DNA of 64,000 nucleotides. Source: Aquiluna borgnonia. GTDB taxonomy: Bacteria > Actinomycetota > Actinomycetes > Actinomycetales > Microbacteriaceae. The translations under genes were made by a program, and so were the position numbers. Below are positions 17,706 through 26,958 of this stretch, in pieces. Every line of letters begins with the position of its first letter. Position 1 is the stretch's first letter. The notes beneath the pieces were generated by a model. That model was not told the DNA's origin. It saw nothing but the letters and a program-made list of their open reading frames with translations, and searched no databases. The stretch spans positions 1,116,001 through 1,180,000 of the forward strand of contig NZ_CP054056.1 in assembly GCF_013283855.1 (NCBI RefSeq), read 5' to 3'.

Positions 17706-18110
17706 ATGCCGCTCGTAAGAATTGACCTTGTCAAGGGTCGAGCCACTTCAGACGTGCAGAAGATAGCCGATGCCATTCACGAAGCCCTTGTTGAAGTAAT
17801 GGAGATTCCGGTTCGTGATCGGTTCCAAGTTGTAACTCAGCACGATGCGTTCGAGGTAGTTGCGGAAGATGCGGGCCTGGGCTTCGAACGAGATGATTCA
17901 AAAGTAATGATTCAAATCATTACCCAACGTGGCCGCACTCAAAACCTGAAGCAACGGCTCTATCAGCGGATAACTTCGAAGCTCACGATCACAGGCGTTA
18001 CTCCAAATAATGTGTTCATCAGCTACACGGAAAATACCCCCGCGGACTGGTCGTTTGGGTTCGGAAAAGCGCAGTTTTTGCTCGGCGAGCTAAAAAGCTA
18101 CGCGAGTTAA
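17706..18110 (+). CDS. Tautomerase-superfamily protein resembling malonate semialdehyde decarboxylase
   Basis: A 134-residue protein that starts Met-Pro, exposing the N-terminal proline used as catalyst in this superfamily. Compared with my memory of Pseudomonas pavonaceae malonate semialdehyde decarboxylase it keeps Pro1, Asp37 (PVRDRF), the Arg-x-Arg pair (QRGR, positions 74/76 here, 73/75 there) and the ENTPADWSFGFGKAQFL tail with its tryptophan. Malonate semialdehyde is a product of inositol breakdown, so a decarboxylase giving acetaldehyde and CO2 fits. It is the last gene of the iol operon (AGGAGGA ribosome site) and abuts the convergent gntR. Confidence 0.75.
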   Translation: MPLVRIDLVKGRATSDVQKIADAIHEALVEVMEIPVRDRFQVVTQHDAFEVVAEDAGLGFERDDSKVMIQIITQRGRTQNLKQRLYQRITSKLTITGVTPNNVFISYTENTPADWSFGFGKAQFLLGELKSYAS

Positions 18111-18872
18111 CTATTTTTGAACCAGCGTTGCCTGGAAAGAATAAAGTTCGGGAGAATAGCAGTGGTGGCCGTATTCAATGGCCCGGCCCTCATCGTCATA
18201 AGCCGTGCGGTCCATTGTCAGCAGGGCAGCGCCATTTTCAAGTTCAAGAAGGTCAGTCTCTTTGTTCGAGGCTTTTCTGGCGGATATTTTTTGCTTAGCT
18301 ACCCGGATTGTAATCCCTTGAAGCCTGAGCCACTGGTACAAACCTAGTTCCTCCAGGTCTGACACGCTTATCCCCCTGAATTGACCAGGTAGGTAGTTAA
18401 CCATCACCGAAACAGGAATCGAATCGGCATACCGCAAACGCTCAATCCTGATGATTTCTGTACCCGGGGCTACGGCCAACTCCTCTGCGACTTGAGAATC
18501 GGCCTTCAATACCTCAAGGGACAAAAGTTTCGTGGAAGGCTTTTTACCCGAGCGGATAAGGTCATCATGTAGCGAGGTCAACTCAACTCCTCGAGTAACT
18601 TGACCGTGCACAACCTGTGTTCCGACTCCGCGTCTTCTTACCAAAAGCCCTTTATCGACCAGTTCTTGTATGGCTTTTCTTATGGTCGGACGCGACAAAC
18701 CTAATCGATCGCCGAGGGCGATTTCATTTTCCAAACGCGAGCCCGGGGGGAGCTGCCCACCCAAAATTGCCTGCTGAATCCTTTGAGAGACCTGGTAGTA
18801 GAGGGGAACAGGTCCAGTGCGATCTAGGTCGGCAAAAGTGGACAGCGGGAGAAGAACCTCAGTTTTTCGCAT
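18111..18872 (-). CDS. GntR/HutC-family transcriptional regulator
   Basis: A 253-residue regulator. The N-terminal winged helix (PLYYQVSQRIQQAI, LGLSRPTIRKAIQELV) spans roughly residues 22-90, and a C-terminal UTRA ligand domain follows (IIRIERLRYADSIP). It stands at the end of the iol operon, convergent with it, and GAGG lies five bases before its ATG. A TTGT-N4-ACAA site 32 bases upstream (18904-18915) recurs before the iol and sugar transporter operons. It is therefore the best candidate for the inositol-responsive repressor. The effector is unknown. Confidence 0.9.
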   Translation of the reverse strand: MRKTEVLLPLSTFADLDRTGPVPLYYQVSQRIQQAILGGQLPPGSRLENEIALGDRLGLSRPTIRKAIQELVDKGLLVRRRGVGTQVVHGQVTRGVELTSLHDDLIRSGKKPSTKLLSLEVLKADSQVAEELAVAPGTEIIRIERLRYADSIPVSVMVNYLPGQFRGISVSDLEELGLYQWLRLQGITIRVAKQKISARKASNKETDLLELENGAALLTMDRTAYDDEGRAIEYGHHCYSPELYSFQATLVQK

Positions 18873-18903
18873 CTAAACCTCACTTAAGCCTGAGTTTGAA
18901 AAG

Positions 18904-18920
18904 TTGTAATAACAATACAA
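18904..18920. promoter_or_regulatory. Candidate autoregulatory GntR operator
   Basis: TTGTAATAACAATACAA contains TTGT-AATA-ACAA and wider TTGTA/TACAA arms, an imperfect palindrome typical of GntR-family operators. It lies 32 bases upstream of gntR, in the 71-base gap after the GH43 stop. Confidence 0.55.
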
Positions 18921-18943
18921 CAAGTGACTCCCCCGACCGAGCA

Positions 18944-20248
18944 CTATTTGTTCTGGGGCTTTAGGATCACCATGTCCACCAAAAACTCGCTGTGAAACAC
19001 TTCGGCGTTCAAGCTTGCCGAGAACCTGATCTGGTGGCTTCCGGGGGCAATTGCGGTCGTGCCAATGAGAATCTCCTGCCAACCTGAGGTGTTTGGGAAG
19101 ACTGTTCCTCGCTTCACATACTGGTCATAGGACTGATTTTGATTTCCGTCATAGAACAGGTGGTTTCCAAGTAGCACCCGGCCGTGAAAATCTGGCCCAG
19201 AGTTTTGATACCGAACCCAAAGCTCCCAGACCTGCTCCCTGCCAAAGTCAGCTTTGACACTGAAGCCACGCTCCTGCTGAGAAAAGCCGACCACGCAACC
19301 GTGTCCAGTGGAGCCGGGAACTGAGCTCTCAACCCTGGTTTCCCAGAGCTTGCCCGCTGCCGCATCGAGCTGAATTTCGACAGTGTTTGCCTCGGGGATC
19401 GCTCCTTGAGAAGAAGGAGTGATCGGCAGAATCCGCCCGTCTTGGTCATACTCAAGCCGATCGATCATCAGGGAGCGAGATGTGGGTCGATTCGAAACCC
19501 AAGCGGAGTGGTAGAGGGCGTACCACTGACCCTTGAACTCAACGCATGAACCATGAATCGTGCCGGAGTTGCCCGGGTACTCGGGGATGAATACTCCTTG
19601 GTTTTTGTAGGGTCCGAGTGGATGATCGGCAATCCCGTAGCACATCCGCTGCGGCCAACGCTCTTGATCGAGGGCTGGAAAGGTTAGGTAGTAGCGGTCC
19701 TTGTAGCGGTGCAAAAATGGGCCTTCGTAGCCCCCGAGATCATTGCTCAGGTTGGTTATGGTCTCGCTCTTTACCGAGAGTAAGTCATCTTCTAGTTCAG
19801 CTATGAAAATCTCTCCGCGGCCGCCCCAAACCAGATAGGGAATATCCTCATCGATGAAGAATCCGGGGTCTTGACCCCACTCGACATTTGCAATTTTCCC
19901 AAGGTCTTTGAAAGGACCCTCCGGCCTGTCGCTGACAGCAAGGCCGGTTTTGAAAAAACTGGTCTCTCTGTCAATTGCGCAGTAGGTGAGGTAGTAGCGA
20001 CCCCTGAAGTAATTTGCGTCGATGGCCCACATCTGACTGATTGCCCAGGAGACCTCGTCGAGGTGGAGGATTTGGCCGTGGTCAACCCAGTGTTTCAAAT
20101 CAGCAGTTGAAAGGCAGTGGTAGGACACCATCGAGTCATGGGTGTTGGTGTCGGGCTGGTCGTAAGAGACATAGACGTAGAGCCGATCCCCGAAAACGTG
20201 GGCGGAAGGGTCGGCGAAATAAGCGTGATCGACGGCAGGGTTTGACAT
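18944..20248 (-). CDS. Glycoside hydrolase family 43 with C-terminal beta-sandwich
   Basis: A 434-residue GH43-type beta-xylosidase/arabinofuranosidase. The five-bladed propeller holds the expected acids: Asp13 in FADPSAH, Asp127 in WGQDPGFF and Glu175 in GYEGPFLH. Residues from about 300 form a carbohydrate-binding-like beta-sandwich (CBM6-like: WELWVRYQNSGPDFHGRV, APGSHQIRFS). No signal peptide is present, so it acts inside the cell. The ATG directly follows the xylB stop. It is the last gene of the xylose operon. Whether it prefers xylose or arabinose side groups cannot be read from sequence. Confidence 0.85.
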   Translation of the reverse strand: MSNPAVDHAYFADPSAHVFGDRLYVYVSYDQPDTNTHDSMVSYHCLSTADLKHWVDHGQILHLDEVSWAISQMWAIDANYFRGRYYLTYCAIDRETSFFKTGLAVSDRPEGPFKDLGKIANVEWGQDPGFFIDEDIPYLVWGGRGEIFIAELEDDLLSVKSETITNLSNDLGGYEGPFLHRYKDRYYLTFPALDQERWPQRMCYGIADHPLGPYKNQGVFIPEYPGNSGTIHGSCVEFKGQWYALYHSAWVSNRPTSRSLMIDRLEYDQDGRILPITPSSQGAIPEANTVEIQLDAAAGKLWETRVESSVPGSTGHGCVVGFSQQERGFSVKADFGREQVWELWVRYQNSGPDFHGRVLLGNHLFYDGNQNQSYDQYVKRGTVFPNTSGWQEILIGTTAIAPGSHQIRFSASLNAEVFHSEFLVDMVILKPQNK

Positions 20249-21547
20249 CTATTTACCCAGCAATTCCGCTGCCTGCTTGGCAGCACCCAACGCAACGTAT
20301 TCAGCGGGTTCGGGAACAAAGACCTCCGCGCTAAAAACCTCTTTTGCTATCTGCTGGACAGCTGGATTGGCAGCTGCTCCACCAATTAGCGAAATGCTCT
20401 TGATCTCCAGACCCTGTTTCTCAATGACCTCGCCGCCAAAGGCAAGCCCTCGGAGCATGCCCTCAATGCAAGCCCTGGCAAAGTTTTCCCTTGTTCCATT
20501 GGCCAGGGTGATTCCAGTTACGCTCGCGGTTGCATCTGGGAGGTTTGGTGTTCTTTCACCCTCCAGGTATGGCGTAACCCTTACTCCCCCGGCACCTAAG
20601 TCAGCTTTGAGGGCGAGCTCACCAAATTCAGTCAGCCCAACACCCAGCAGCTGCGCGCCCCACTCGATAACCCGGGCGGCATTTATGGTGCAGACCAGCG
20701 GCAGAAAGTATCCCTGAGCATCGGCAAAGCCAGCTACGCATCCGGAGGCGTCACTGGTGGCGCTTGCCGTCGCCCCAAATACAGTTCCACTGGTCCCAAG
20801 CGAAACAGCAAACATTCCCGGTGAAAGCTCGAGACCCTTGGCCGCTCCGGCGTTGTCGCCCATGCCCGCACCGATCCTAATTTCGTGCGAGGCGAGATCA
20901 GATCGTACTTTTGCAGTGCTCTCCCGGGGCCCTAGAACGCGAGGGAGAAGAACTTGGTGCCCCAGGCAGAATGCAATTACCTCACTGAGGTACTCGTTGG
21001 TACTGGGGTTGAAATACCCGGTACCGGAGGCATCCGACCGATCGGTAAACAGGCCCGATAGGTTGGGGTAGTTTTCCGAGAGCCGCCAGCTGAGGTAATC
21101 GTGCGGCAGGCACACTGCCGCCACCTGTTTTGCAATCTCCGGTTCGTTGTTCAATACCCAGCGCAGCTTGGTTGCCGTAAAGGATGCAACCGGCAAACTG
21201 CCAGTTTGTTTTGCAAGCCAGTCAGCGCCAAAGTGCTCAATAAGCTCACCCGCCTCGCCCGAGCTCCTGGTGTCGTTCCAGAGCAGGGCTGGCCTGAGTA
21301 CATTGCCGTCCTGGTCCAGCAGCACCATGCCGTGCTGCTGTCCTGCGATGGAAATGGCCGATACATCGCTGAGTCCTCCAGCCGACTCGATAGCTTCGAG
21401 CAGCGCATCCCACCAGTGCTGCGGATCAACCTCGGTTCCTGATGGATGTTTGGCTCTGCCCTCTCGAACTATTTGCCTAGAGTTTGGATCCCAAATCAAT
21501 ACCTTGCAGCTCTGGGTCGAGGAATCAACACCCGCGACCAGCGCCAC
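20249..21547 (-). CDS. xylB: Xylulokinase
   Basis: A 432-residue FGGY-family kinase that phosphorylates D-xylulose with ATP. N-terminal GVDSSTQSCKVLIWD is the phosphate-binding start, AISIAGQQHGMVLLD and LLWNDTRS are classic XylB segments, and the C-terminal ISLIGGAAANPAVQQI completes the nucleotide site. Somewhat shorter than the E. coli enzyme. It lies two bases after xylA and directly before GH43, so translation is probably coupled. Confidence 0.95.
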   Translation of the reverse strand: MALVAGVDSSTQSCKVLIWDPNSRQIVREGRAKHPSGTEVDPQHWWDALLEAIESAGGLSDVSAISIAGQQHGMVLLDQDGNVLRPALLWNDTRSSGEAGELIEHFGADWLAKQTGSLPVASFTATKLRWVLNNEPEIAKQVAAVCLPHDYLSWRLSENYPNLSGLFTDRSDASGTGYFNPSTNEYLSEVIAFCLGHQVLLPRVLGPRESTAKVRSDLASHEIRIGAGMGDNAGAAKGLELSPGMFAVSLGTSGTVFGATASATSDASGCVAGFADAQGYFLPLVCTINAARVIEWGAQLLGVGLTEFGELALKADLGAGGVRVTPYLEGERTPNLPDATASVTGITLANGTRENFARACIEGMLRGLAFGGEVIEKQGLEIKSISLIGGAAANPAVQQIAKEVFSAEVFVPEPAEYVALGAAKQAAELLGK

Positions 21548-21549
21548 GT

Positions 21550-22722
21550 CTACCTGGCTCCCATAAGGTGCTCGAGAGCAATTTGGTTTAGCTGAACGAA
21601 GCCGGCACCTCGCCCATTGAAATACTCATCTGGTTCAAAGGAAGACCACTCGGAGGAGTTGCGCAAGTCTGAAGCACTCTCGCCAGAGTTGATGGTTGGC
21701 AACGCTAGCTGGTCCAACTTTGCACGCTGCTTCAGGGCCTTCACCTCGGGGTCATTCTCGAAACGCTCTGCGCGCTCAAGCAGCAGGTTATACATCCGGA
21801 TATTTGCTCTCGCCGACTCCCAAACTCCAGTCCAGTCCTCGGTCCTCGAAGGCTTGTAGTCAAAATGACGTGGTCCGTCATAGGCGCTCTTACCCTCCTT
21901 ACCAAACTCCAGAAGGTGAACCAGGGCGAACGCGTTCGCCAGGTCGCCGTGACCAAAGACCAGATCCTGGTCGTATTTGATGCCCTTTTGACCGTTGAGG
22001 TCGATGTGGAAAAGCTTTCCAGCATCAAGAGCCTGAGCGATGCCCGCAGTGAAGTTAAGTCCTGCCATCTGCTCGTGACCAACCTCGGGGTTAAGCCCAA
22101 CCAGCTCTGGGCGATCCAGGGTCTGGATGAAGCCCAAGGCGTGACCAACGGTCGGTAGCAAGATGTCGCCGCGCGGTTCGTTTGGCTTGGGCTCCAGCGC
22201 AAAGCGGATCTTGTAGCCCTGATCTACAACATAGTCTCCGAGGAAGTTAATGGCCTCGCGGTAGCGAGCTAGCGCATCAACCACGTTCTTGGCACTGTCG
22301 TACTCGGCGCCCTCTCGACCACCCCACATCACAAAAGTCTCAGCACCCAGCTCATTGGCCAAGTCAAGGTTGCGCAGCACCTTGCGAATTGCAAATCTCC
22401 TGACCTCCCTGTCGTTGGAAGTGAAAGCACCGTCTTTGAATATCGGGTGGCTGAACAGGTTGGTGGTGAGCATTGGCATCTTTAGGTGGGTGGCTTCAAG
22501 CGCCAATTTCAAACGATCGATCGCTTCGCGTCGCTCAGTTTCGGATGCGTCAAACGGGAAAATGTCATCGTCGTGGGCAGTGATGCCATAGGCACCTGCC
22601 GCTTTGAGCTGCTCGAGAGTTTCCTCGACGGAAATAGTTGCCCTGGTTGCAGAACCAAAAGGGTCGGCTCCAAGCCAGCCCACGGTCCAGAGCCCAAAAG
22701 TAAATTTGGTTTGCTTAGCCAT
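21550..22722 (-). CDS. xylA: Xylose isomerase
   Basis: A 390-residue enzyme of the short actinobacterial class I type, converting D-xylose to D-xylulose with two divalent metals. The catalytic His50-Asp-Asp-Asp53 set is in [33 protein letters not shown] (metal ligands), [16 protein letters not shown] and [16 protein letters not shown] are all conserved (segments partly quoted). It sits between the alpha-xylosidase and xylB. The complete active site makes a functional enzyme likely. Confidence 0.97.
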   Translation of the reverse strand: MAKQTKFTFGLWTVGWLGADPFGSATRATISVEETLEQLKAAGAYGITAHDDDIFPFDASETERREAIDRLKLALEATHLKMPMLTTNLFSHPIFKDGAFTSNDREVRRFAIRKVLRNLDLANELGAETFVMWGGREGAEYDSAKNVVDALARYREAINFLGDYVVDQGYKIRFALEPKPNEPRGDILLPTVGHALGFIQTLDRPELVGLNPEVGHEQMAGLNFTAGIAQALDAGKLFHIDLNGQKGIKYDQDLVFGHGDLANAFALVHLLEFGKEGKSAYDGPRHFDYKPSRTEDWTGVWESARANIRMYNLLLERAERFENDPEVKALKQRAKLDQLALPTINSGESASDLRNSSEWSSFEPDEYFNGRGAGFVQLNQIALEHLMGAR

Positions 22723-22731
22723 TTCGATACC

Positions 22732-24873
22732 TCATTCTGTTGTTTTGTAAAAAAGTTGCAGACCGGAAGGGTTTTGCCTCGAGTAAACCCAGACCGAGTC
22801 ATTGACCGACACCGGTCCAAATTCCTTCAGGGTCGCGGTCTTGGTGAAATCAGCCTCGAAATCGGCCGGTCCTTCATTCAGCGGCAGAAGCGAACCTGCT
22901 CGAACGAACATGGGGAGGCTGAAGTAATCGTGAGTTTCACTCAGCCAGACACCACCTGAGACCTGCTCGCCGGTTTCAAATCTGACCCACTCTCCCTTGG
23001 GGAGGTAGAACTGAACTGTTCCGTCAGCTCGCATGACCGGGGCAATCAACACTTTTGAACCAAGCATGTATTGGCGATCCAGATACCAGCTGGTTGGGTC
23101 TTCTGGGTGTTCCATAAAAATCGGGCGCAACAGTGGCAGTCCCAGTTTTGAACACTCCACACTCTCCGAGTAGAGGTAGGGCATGAGCTTCGCTTTAATC
23201 TCCACAAAACGCTTTGTCACCGCAACGGATTCTTCATCGACCGACCAAGGAACTCTCACCGACTCGTTTCCGTGCAGCCGGCTGTGGGAGCTCATCAACC
23301 CAAATGCCAGCCAGCGCTTGAAGACGTCTGGGTTTGGAGTTCCCTCAAACCCGCCAATGTCGTGCGACCAAAAACCGAATCCCGAAACTCCAAGACTCAA
23401 CCCGCCACGAAGCGTCTCAGCCATTGAGTCAAAGTTTGAACTGTTGTCTCCGCCCCAGTGGACCGGCATCTTCTGACTTCCCGCCGTTGCACTGCGGGCA
23501 AAGACCACCGCATCCTGACCACGCTTGCGCTCTAGTAATTCAAAGACCGTTTGGTTGTACCAGTAGGTGTAGAGGTTGTGGGCCTGCATCGGATCTGAAC
23601 CATCGTGGTAAACGCAATCGGTCGGGATGCGCTCACCAAAGTCGGTCTTGAAGCAGTCCACTCCCATGTCAATTAGTGGCTCCAGCTTGGACTGATACCA
23701 GGCTCTGGCCGCGGGGTTGGTGAAGTCAACAATGGCATTACCGGCCTGCCACAGATCCCACTGCCAAACAGTTCCGTCAGGGCGAGTGAGGAAGTAGCCG
23801 TTCTGTTTAGCCTCCTCAAATAGCGGTGAAGCTTGGCCGATGTAGGGGTTGATCCAAAGACTGATCCTCAAGCCCTTGGCCTTAAGCCGCTGCAGCATGC
23901 CCGAAGGGTCCGGGAAGACCCTCGGGTCCCACTCGAAATCACACCACTGGTACTCCCGCATCCAGAAACAATCGAAGTGGAAAACCGACAGGGGTATTTG
24001 GCGCTGCTGCATTTCATCAATGAACTTGGTGACCGAGGCCTCGTCGTAGTCCGTGACGAAAGAGGTTGACAGCCAAAGCCCAAAGGTCCAGGGCGCCGGA
24101 AGGGCAGGTTTCCCGGTTAGGTCTGTGTATCGGGAGAGAACCTGCTTGGTATCCGAACCCGGAATAAAGAAGTATTCAAGTTCTTGACCTGCAACTGAAA
24201 ACTGCACTTGATTTACAGTTTCTGAACCAACCTCGAAAGAAACCTTCCCGGAGTGATTCACGAAAATTCCATAGCAGCGATTGGTTAGGTAAAAAGGAAC
24301 GTTTTTATAGGCCTGCTCGCTCTGCGTTCCACCATCCTCGTTGAAGCACTCAACCGATTGGCCATTCTTTATAAATGCCCCGAATCGCTCACCGAGGCCA
24401 TAAACCAACTCACCTACCCCCAGCCCAACTCGGGCTGCGATCTGAGATCCCTCCGGAGTCTCGGCGTAAAACAACCCTCTGGCTGACTGCTCGGTTTTTA
24501 GTTCTCCCCCGTAGTACCAGCGCATGGCAAAGTTCTGCGAATCTATTTCCAGGGTGGTATCCCCCGAGTGAATCCGAAGCAGGGATTCCGTCTCAACAAC
24601 CTGTAGCGGTTCAGGATCGCGCGTTAGATCAAAGCCCGATACCGGTTTCCCGCCGCTGTGATGGAGCAAACGAATACCGATTACCGACTCTGCCGGCGAG
24701 GATACCTCGACCGTCACTAAGCCGCTATTTAGAGTTTGCCCGCGGTGCTCAACTTTTCTGGTTGAAAAAAGTAGTTTGACCAGGTGCTCAGAGGTTTCGA
24801 GCTTTTGCAACTGAACAGCAGGGAAAAGCGAAACGCCAGGACGGAGCAACCAGAATCCATTTGTGAATTTCAT
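22732..24873 (-). CDS. yicI: GH31 alpha-xylosidase (YicI type)
   Basis: A 713-residue GH31 enzyme releasing alpha-linked xylose, for example from isoprimeverose of xyloglucan. The nucleophile Asp411 is in FKTDFGERIPTD and the acid/base Asp476 in PVHWGGD, both closely matching YicI Asp416/Asp482. ARSATAGSQKMP and GFWSHDIGGFEG are further YicI-type segments. No signal peptide, so it works in the cytoplasm on imported oligosaccharides. Adjacent to xylA-xylB, which take the released xylose. The alternative, a GH31 alpha-glucosidase, is less likely given the motifs and context. Confidence 0.92.
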   Translation of the reverse strand: MKFTNGFWLLRPGVSLFPAVQLQKLETSEHLVKLLFSTRKVEHRGQTLNSGLVTVEVSSPAESVIGIRLLHHSGGKPVSGFDLTRDPEPLQVVETESLLRIHSGDTTLEIDSQNFAMRWYYGGELKTEQSARGLFYAETPEGSQIAARVGLGVGELVYGLGERFGAFIKNGQSVECFNEDGGTQSEQAYKNVPFYLTNRCYGIFVNHSGKVSFEVGSETVNQVQFSVAGQELEYFFIPGSDTKQVLSRYTDLTGKPALPAPWTFGLWLSTSFVTDYDEASVTKFIDEMQQRQIPLSVFHFDCFWMREYQWCDFEWDPRVFPDPSGMLQRLKAKGLRISLWINPYIGQASPLFEEAKQNGYFLTRPDGTVWQWDLWQAGNAIVDFTNPAARAWYQSKLEPLIDMGVDCFKTDFGERIPTDCVYHDGSDPMQAHNLYTYWYNQTVFELLERKRGQDAVVFARSATAGSQKMPVHWGGDNSSNFDSMAETLRGGLSLGVSGFGFWSHDIGGFEGTPNPDVFKRWLAFGLMSSHSRLHGNESVRVPWSVDEESVAVTKRFVEIKAKLMPYLYSESVECSKLGLPLLRPIFMEHPEDPTSWYLDRQYMLGSKVLIAPVMRADGTVQFYLPKGEWVRFETGEQVSGGVWLSETHDYFSLPMFVRAGSLLPLNEGPADFEADFTKTATLKEFGPVSVNDSVWVYSRQNPSGLQLFYKTTE

Positions 24874-24903
24874 GGTTGCCCGCCCTGACGCTGTTTGGCT
24901 TAG

Positions 24904-26136
24904 CTAAATTCGCATGCCCGGGGCTCGCCTGCGAGCCAGGGCATCGATGGTGGCAGCCAGAGCTAGCACAGCTCCGGTGACAATAAAGCTCACACCGGCT
25001 GGGAAGCCCAGCAGACCCAGGCCATTGTCGATAATGGAAATTACCACCGCACCGATAGCAGCGTTGAAAAGCTTTCCGCGACCACCGAAGAGGCTCACGC
25101 CACCCACCACTGCGGCAGCAACGGCGGAGAGCACGATGGTCTTTCCAGCGGCGGCCTCAACGGCACCGATTCGGCTGATGTGCATAAGACCGCCCAGGGT
25201 GGCCAGTGTTGAGGTAATCATGAATGCGTAGATGCGAATGCGTGCAACGTTGATGCCGGCGCGACGAGCAGCCTCAGGATTGCCACCTACCGCGTAGATG
25301 TAGCGTCCGAACTTGGTCCTGGCAAGCACAAAAGTTCCGATGAACATGACAACCACAACCATGGGCACCACGATTGGCACACCTTGAATTGGGTTAGCAG
25401 CAACCAAGCTTCTAGGAAGATTCAGCACGTAAACCGCTGCACCGCCAAAGACCAGGTATGCGGCAACCTTGGCGACCAGGAACACGGCCGGTCTAGTAGG
25501 CAAGCCTTCCTTGACTCGGCGTCCACGATCCCAAAGTGACATAGCGAGCGTAACAACCACAGATAGCGCAAGAAATGCCCAGCCTCCCCAAACCGGAAGG
25601 TTGGCGTTCATGATGGCCTTGATTGGCTCAACCTCGAGGCGCAAAATTCCACCGGCGCCAAGGATGATCAACATCACACCCGGAAACCCTAGGAAGAATG
25701 CCAGAGAAATAACGAACGAGGGGACACCGATTTTTGCTACGAAGTAACCAAGCACCCAGCCGGTTAGAAGTCCGACGCCGAAACCAAGGGCCAGCGCAAC
25801 GGGCCAGTCCCAACCAGAGTTACTCAGCTTGACGAACAAAGCCATTCCGGTGGCAGCGGTTACACCTGCCGAAAGGTCAATTTCGGCAAGCAGGATAACA
25901 AAGACCAGTGCCATGGCAGTGACCATCAAAACGGCAGACTGAACAAACAGGTTAGAGATGTTCAACTCTGTGAAGAAAAACGGGGAGAGGTTTGAAAACA
26001 AAACCATCAGGGCGATCACTGCAGCGACCGCTGGAAGCGCACCCATGTCACCGGCTTTGACCCTGGAAAAGTAGGCCGATACCTGCTCTGAGATGCCGCC
26101 TTCGTGACCGGTGTTAATTGTGACTTTCTCGCTCAT
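24904..26136 (-). CDS. xylH: Xylose-type ABC transporter permease
   Basis: A 410-residue CUT2 permease of the XylH type, with many hydrophobic helices, the FVILLAEIDLSAGVTAATGMA stretch (start shown in part) and GGVSLFGGRGKLFNAAIGAV near the C-terminus. XylH-type permeases are longer than RbsC, as here. It follows the ATPase by two bases and precedes the alpha-xylosidase. Xylose is the probable substrate because xylA and xylB are in the operon; transport of short oligosaccharides is possible but less typical for this class. Confidence 0.9.
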   Translation of the reverse strand: MSEKVTINTGHEGGISEQVSAYFSRVKAGDMGALPAVAAVIALMVLFSNLSPFFFTELNISNLFVQSAVLMVTAMALVFVILLAEIDLSAGVTAATGMALFVKLSNSGWDWPVALALGFGVGLLTGWVLGYFVAKIGVPSFVISLAFFLGFPGVMLIILGAGGILRLEVEPIKAIMNANLPVWGGWAFLALSVVVTLAMSLWDRGRRVKEGLPTRPAVFLVAKVAAYLVFGGAAVYVLNLPRSLVAANPIQGVPIVVPMVVVVMFIGTFVLARTKFGRYIYAVGGNPEAARRAGINVARIRIYAFMITSTLATLGGLMHISRIGAVEAAAGKTIVLSAVAAAVVGGVSLFGGRGKLFNAAIGAVVISIIDNGLGLLGFPAGVSFIVTGAVLALAATIDALARRRAPGMRI

Positions 26137-26138
26137 GA

Positions 26139-26888
26139 TTAGTCCTCCTTCACGTTCGCAGTGGCACCGGTGATGTACCCGATGACTTCATTGGTGTTGG
26201 TCTGAGAAGTCTGCAGCTGAGCGACCATGTTGCCCAGGTAAAGAACTGCAATGTTGTCCGCCACCTGGAAGATGTCTTGCAGGTTGTGGCTGATCATCAA
26301 AACACCGTAGCCCTTTTCGGCTAGCCGGCGAACCAGGTTCAAAACCTGCTCGGTCTGAGCCACACCGAGAGCCGCGGTTGGTTCGTCCAAAATAACCAGC
26401 TTGGCCTCGCGAAGCACGGTCCTTGCAATCGCAACGGTTTGACGCTGCCCACCGGACAGAGATGACACGGTTTGCCTTACGGACTTCACGGTCTTTACAG
26501 AGAGTGACTGCAGGGCACGGGCGGCGGCGGCTTCCATCTCCGCTTCGCTCAAGGTGCCTGATTTCAAGGTCTCTCTGCCCAAGAACATGTTTTGAACAAT
26601 GTCTAGGTTTTCGCACAGGGCGAGGTCTTGATAAACCACCTCGATGCCTAGCTCTGAAGCCTGCTTGGGGGAGTTTAGGTCAACGGGATTACCTTCAAAA
26701 AGGACCGTTCCCTCGTCATAGGGCTGAACTCCTGCCAGGCCCTTGATCAACGTGGACTTACCGGCTCCGTTGTCACCAACCAGTGCGGTGACCTTTCCGG
26801 CGAAAACTTGCAAATCGACACCCTTGAGAACATCAACGGGGCCAAAGCTCTTTTTAACGTTCGTGAGCTGAACGAGCGGCTGCGACAT
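26139..26888 (-). CDS. Xylose-type ABC transporter ATP-binding protein
   Basis: A 249-residue single ABC cassette with Walker A GDNGAGKST, signature LSGGQRQ, Walker B LVILDEPTAALG and an ISHNLQDI switch histidine. As in the transporter at 3902, this is the one-cassette form rather than the double-cassette XylG of E. coli, so it presumably works as a homodimer. It is separated from the binding-protein gene by a 14-bp hairpin (26909-26940) and lies just before the permease. Confidence 0.92.
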   Translation of the reverse strand: MSQPLVQLTNVKKSFGPVDVLKGVDLQVFAGKVTALVGDNGAGKSTLIKGLAGVQPYDEGTVLFEGNPVDLNSPKQASELGIEVVYQDLALCENLDIVQNMFLGRETLKSGTLSEAEMEAAAARALQSLSVKTVKSVRQTVSSLSGGQRQTVAIARTVLREAKLVILDEPTAALGVAQTEQVLNLVRRLAEKGYGVLMISHNLQDIFQVADNIAVLYLGNMVAQLQTSQTNTNEVIGYITGATANVKED

Positions 26889-26908
26889 TGCCTACCTCTT
26901 TCTGAGAG

Positions 26909-26940
26909 TGATTCCCGGGTGGCGAGCCACCCGGGAATCA
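26909..26940 (-). terminator. Intra-operon hairpin after binding-protein gene
   Basis: Fourteen perfect base pairs (TGATTCCCGGGTGG with CCACCCGGGAATCA) enclose a 4-base loop, in the 70-base gap between the binding-protein stop and the ATPase start. No T-run follows on the minus strand. It probably protects the binding-protein mRNA or causes partial termination, giving more binding protein than transporter. It mirrors the hairpin at 5778-5815. Confidence 0.75.
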
Positions 26941-26958
26941 TCTTTGTTTCAGTTGTTT

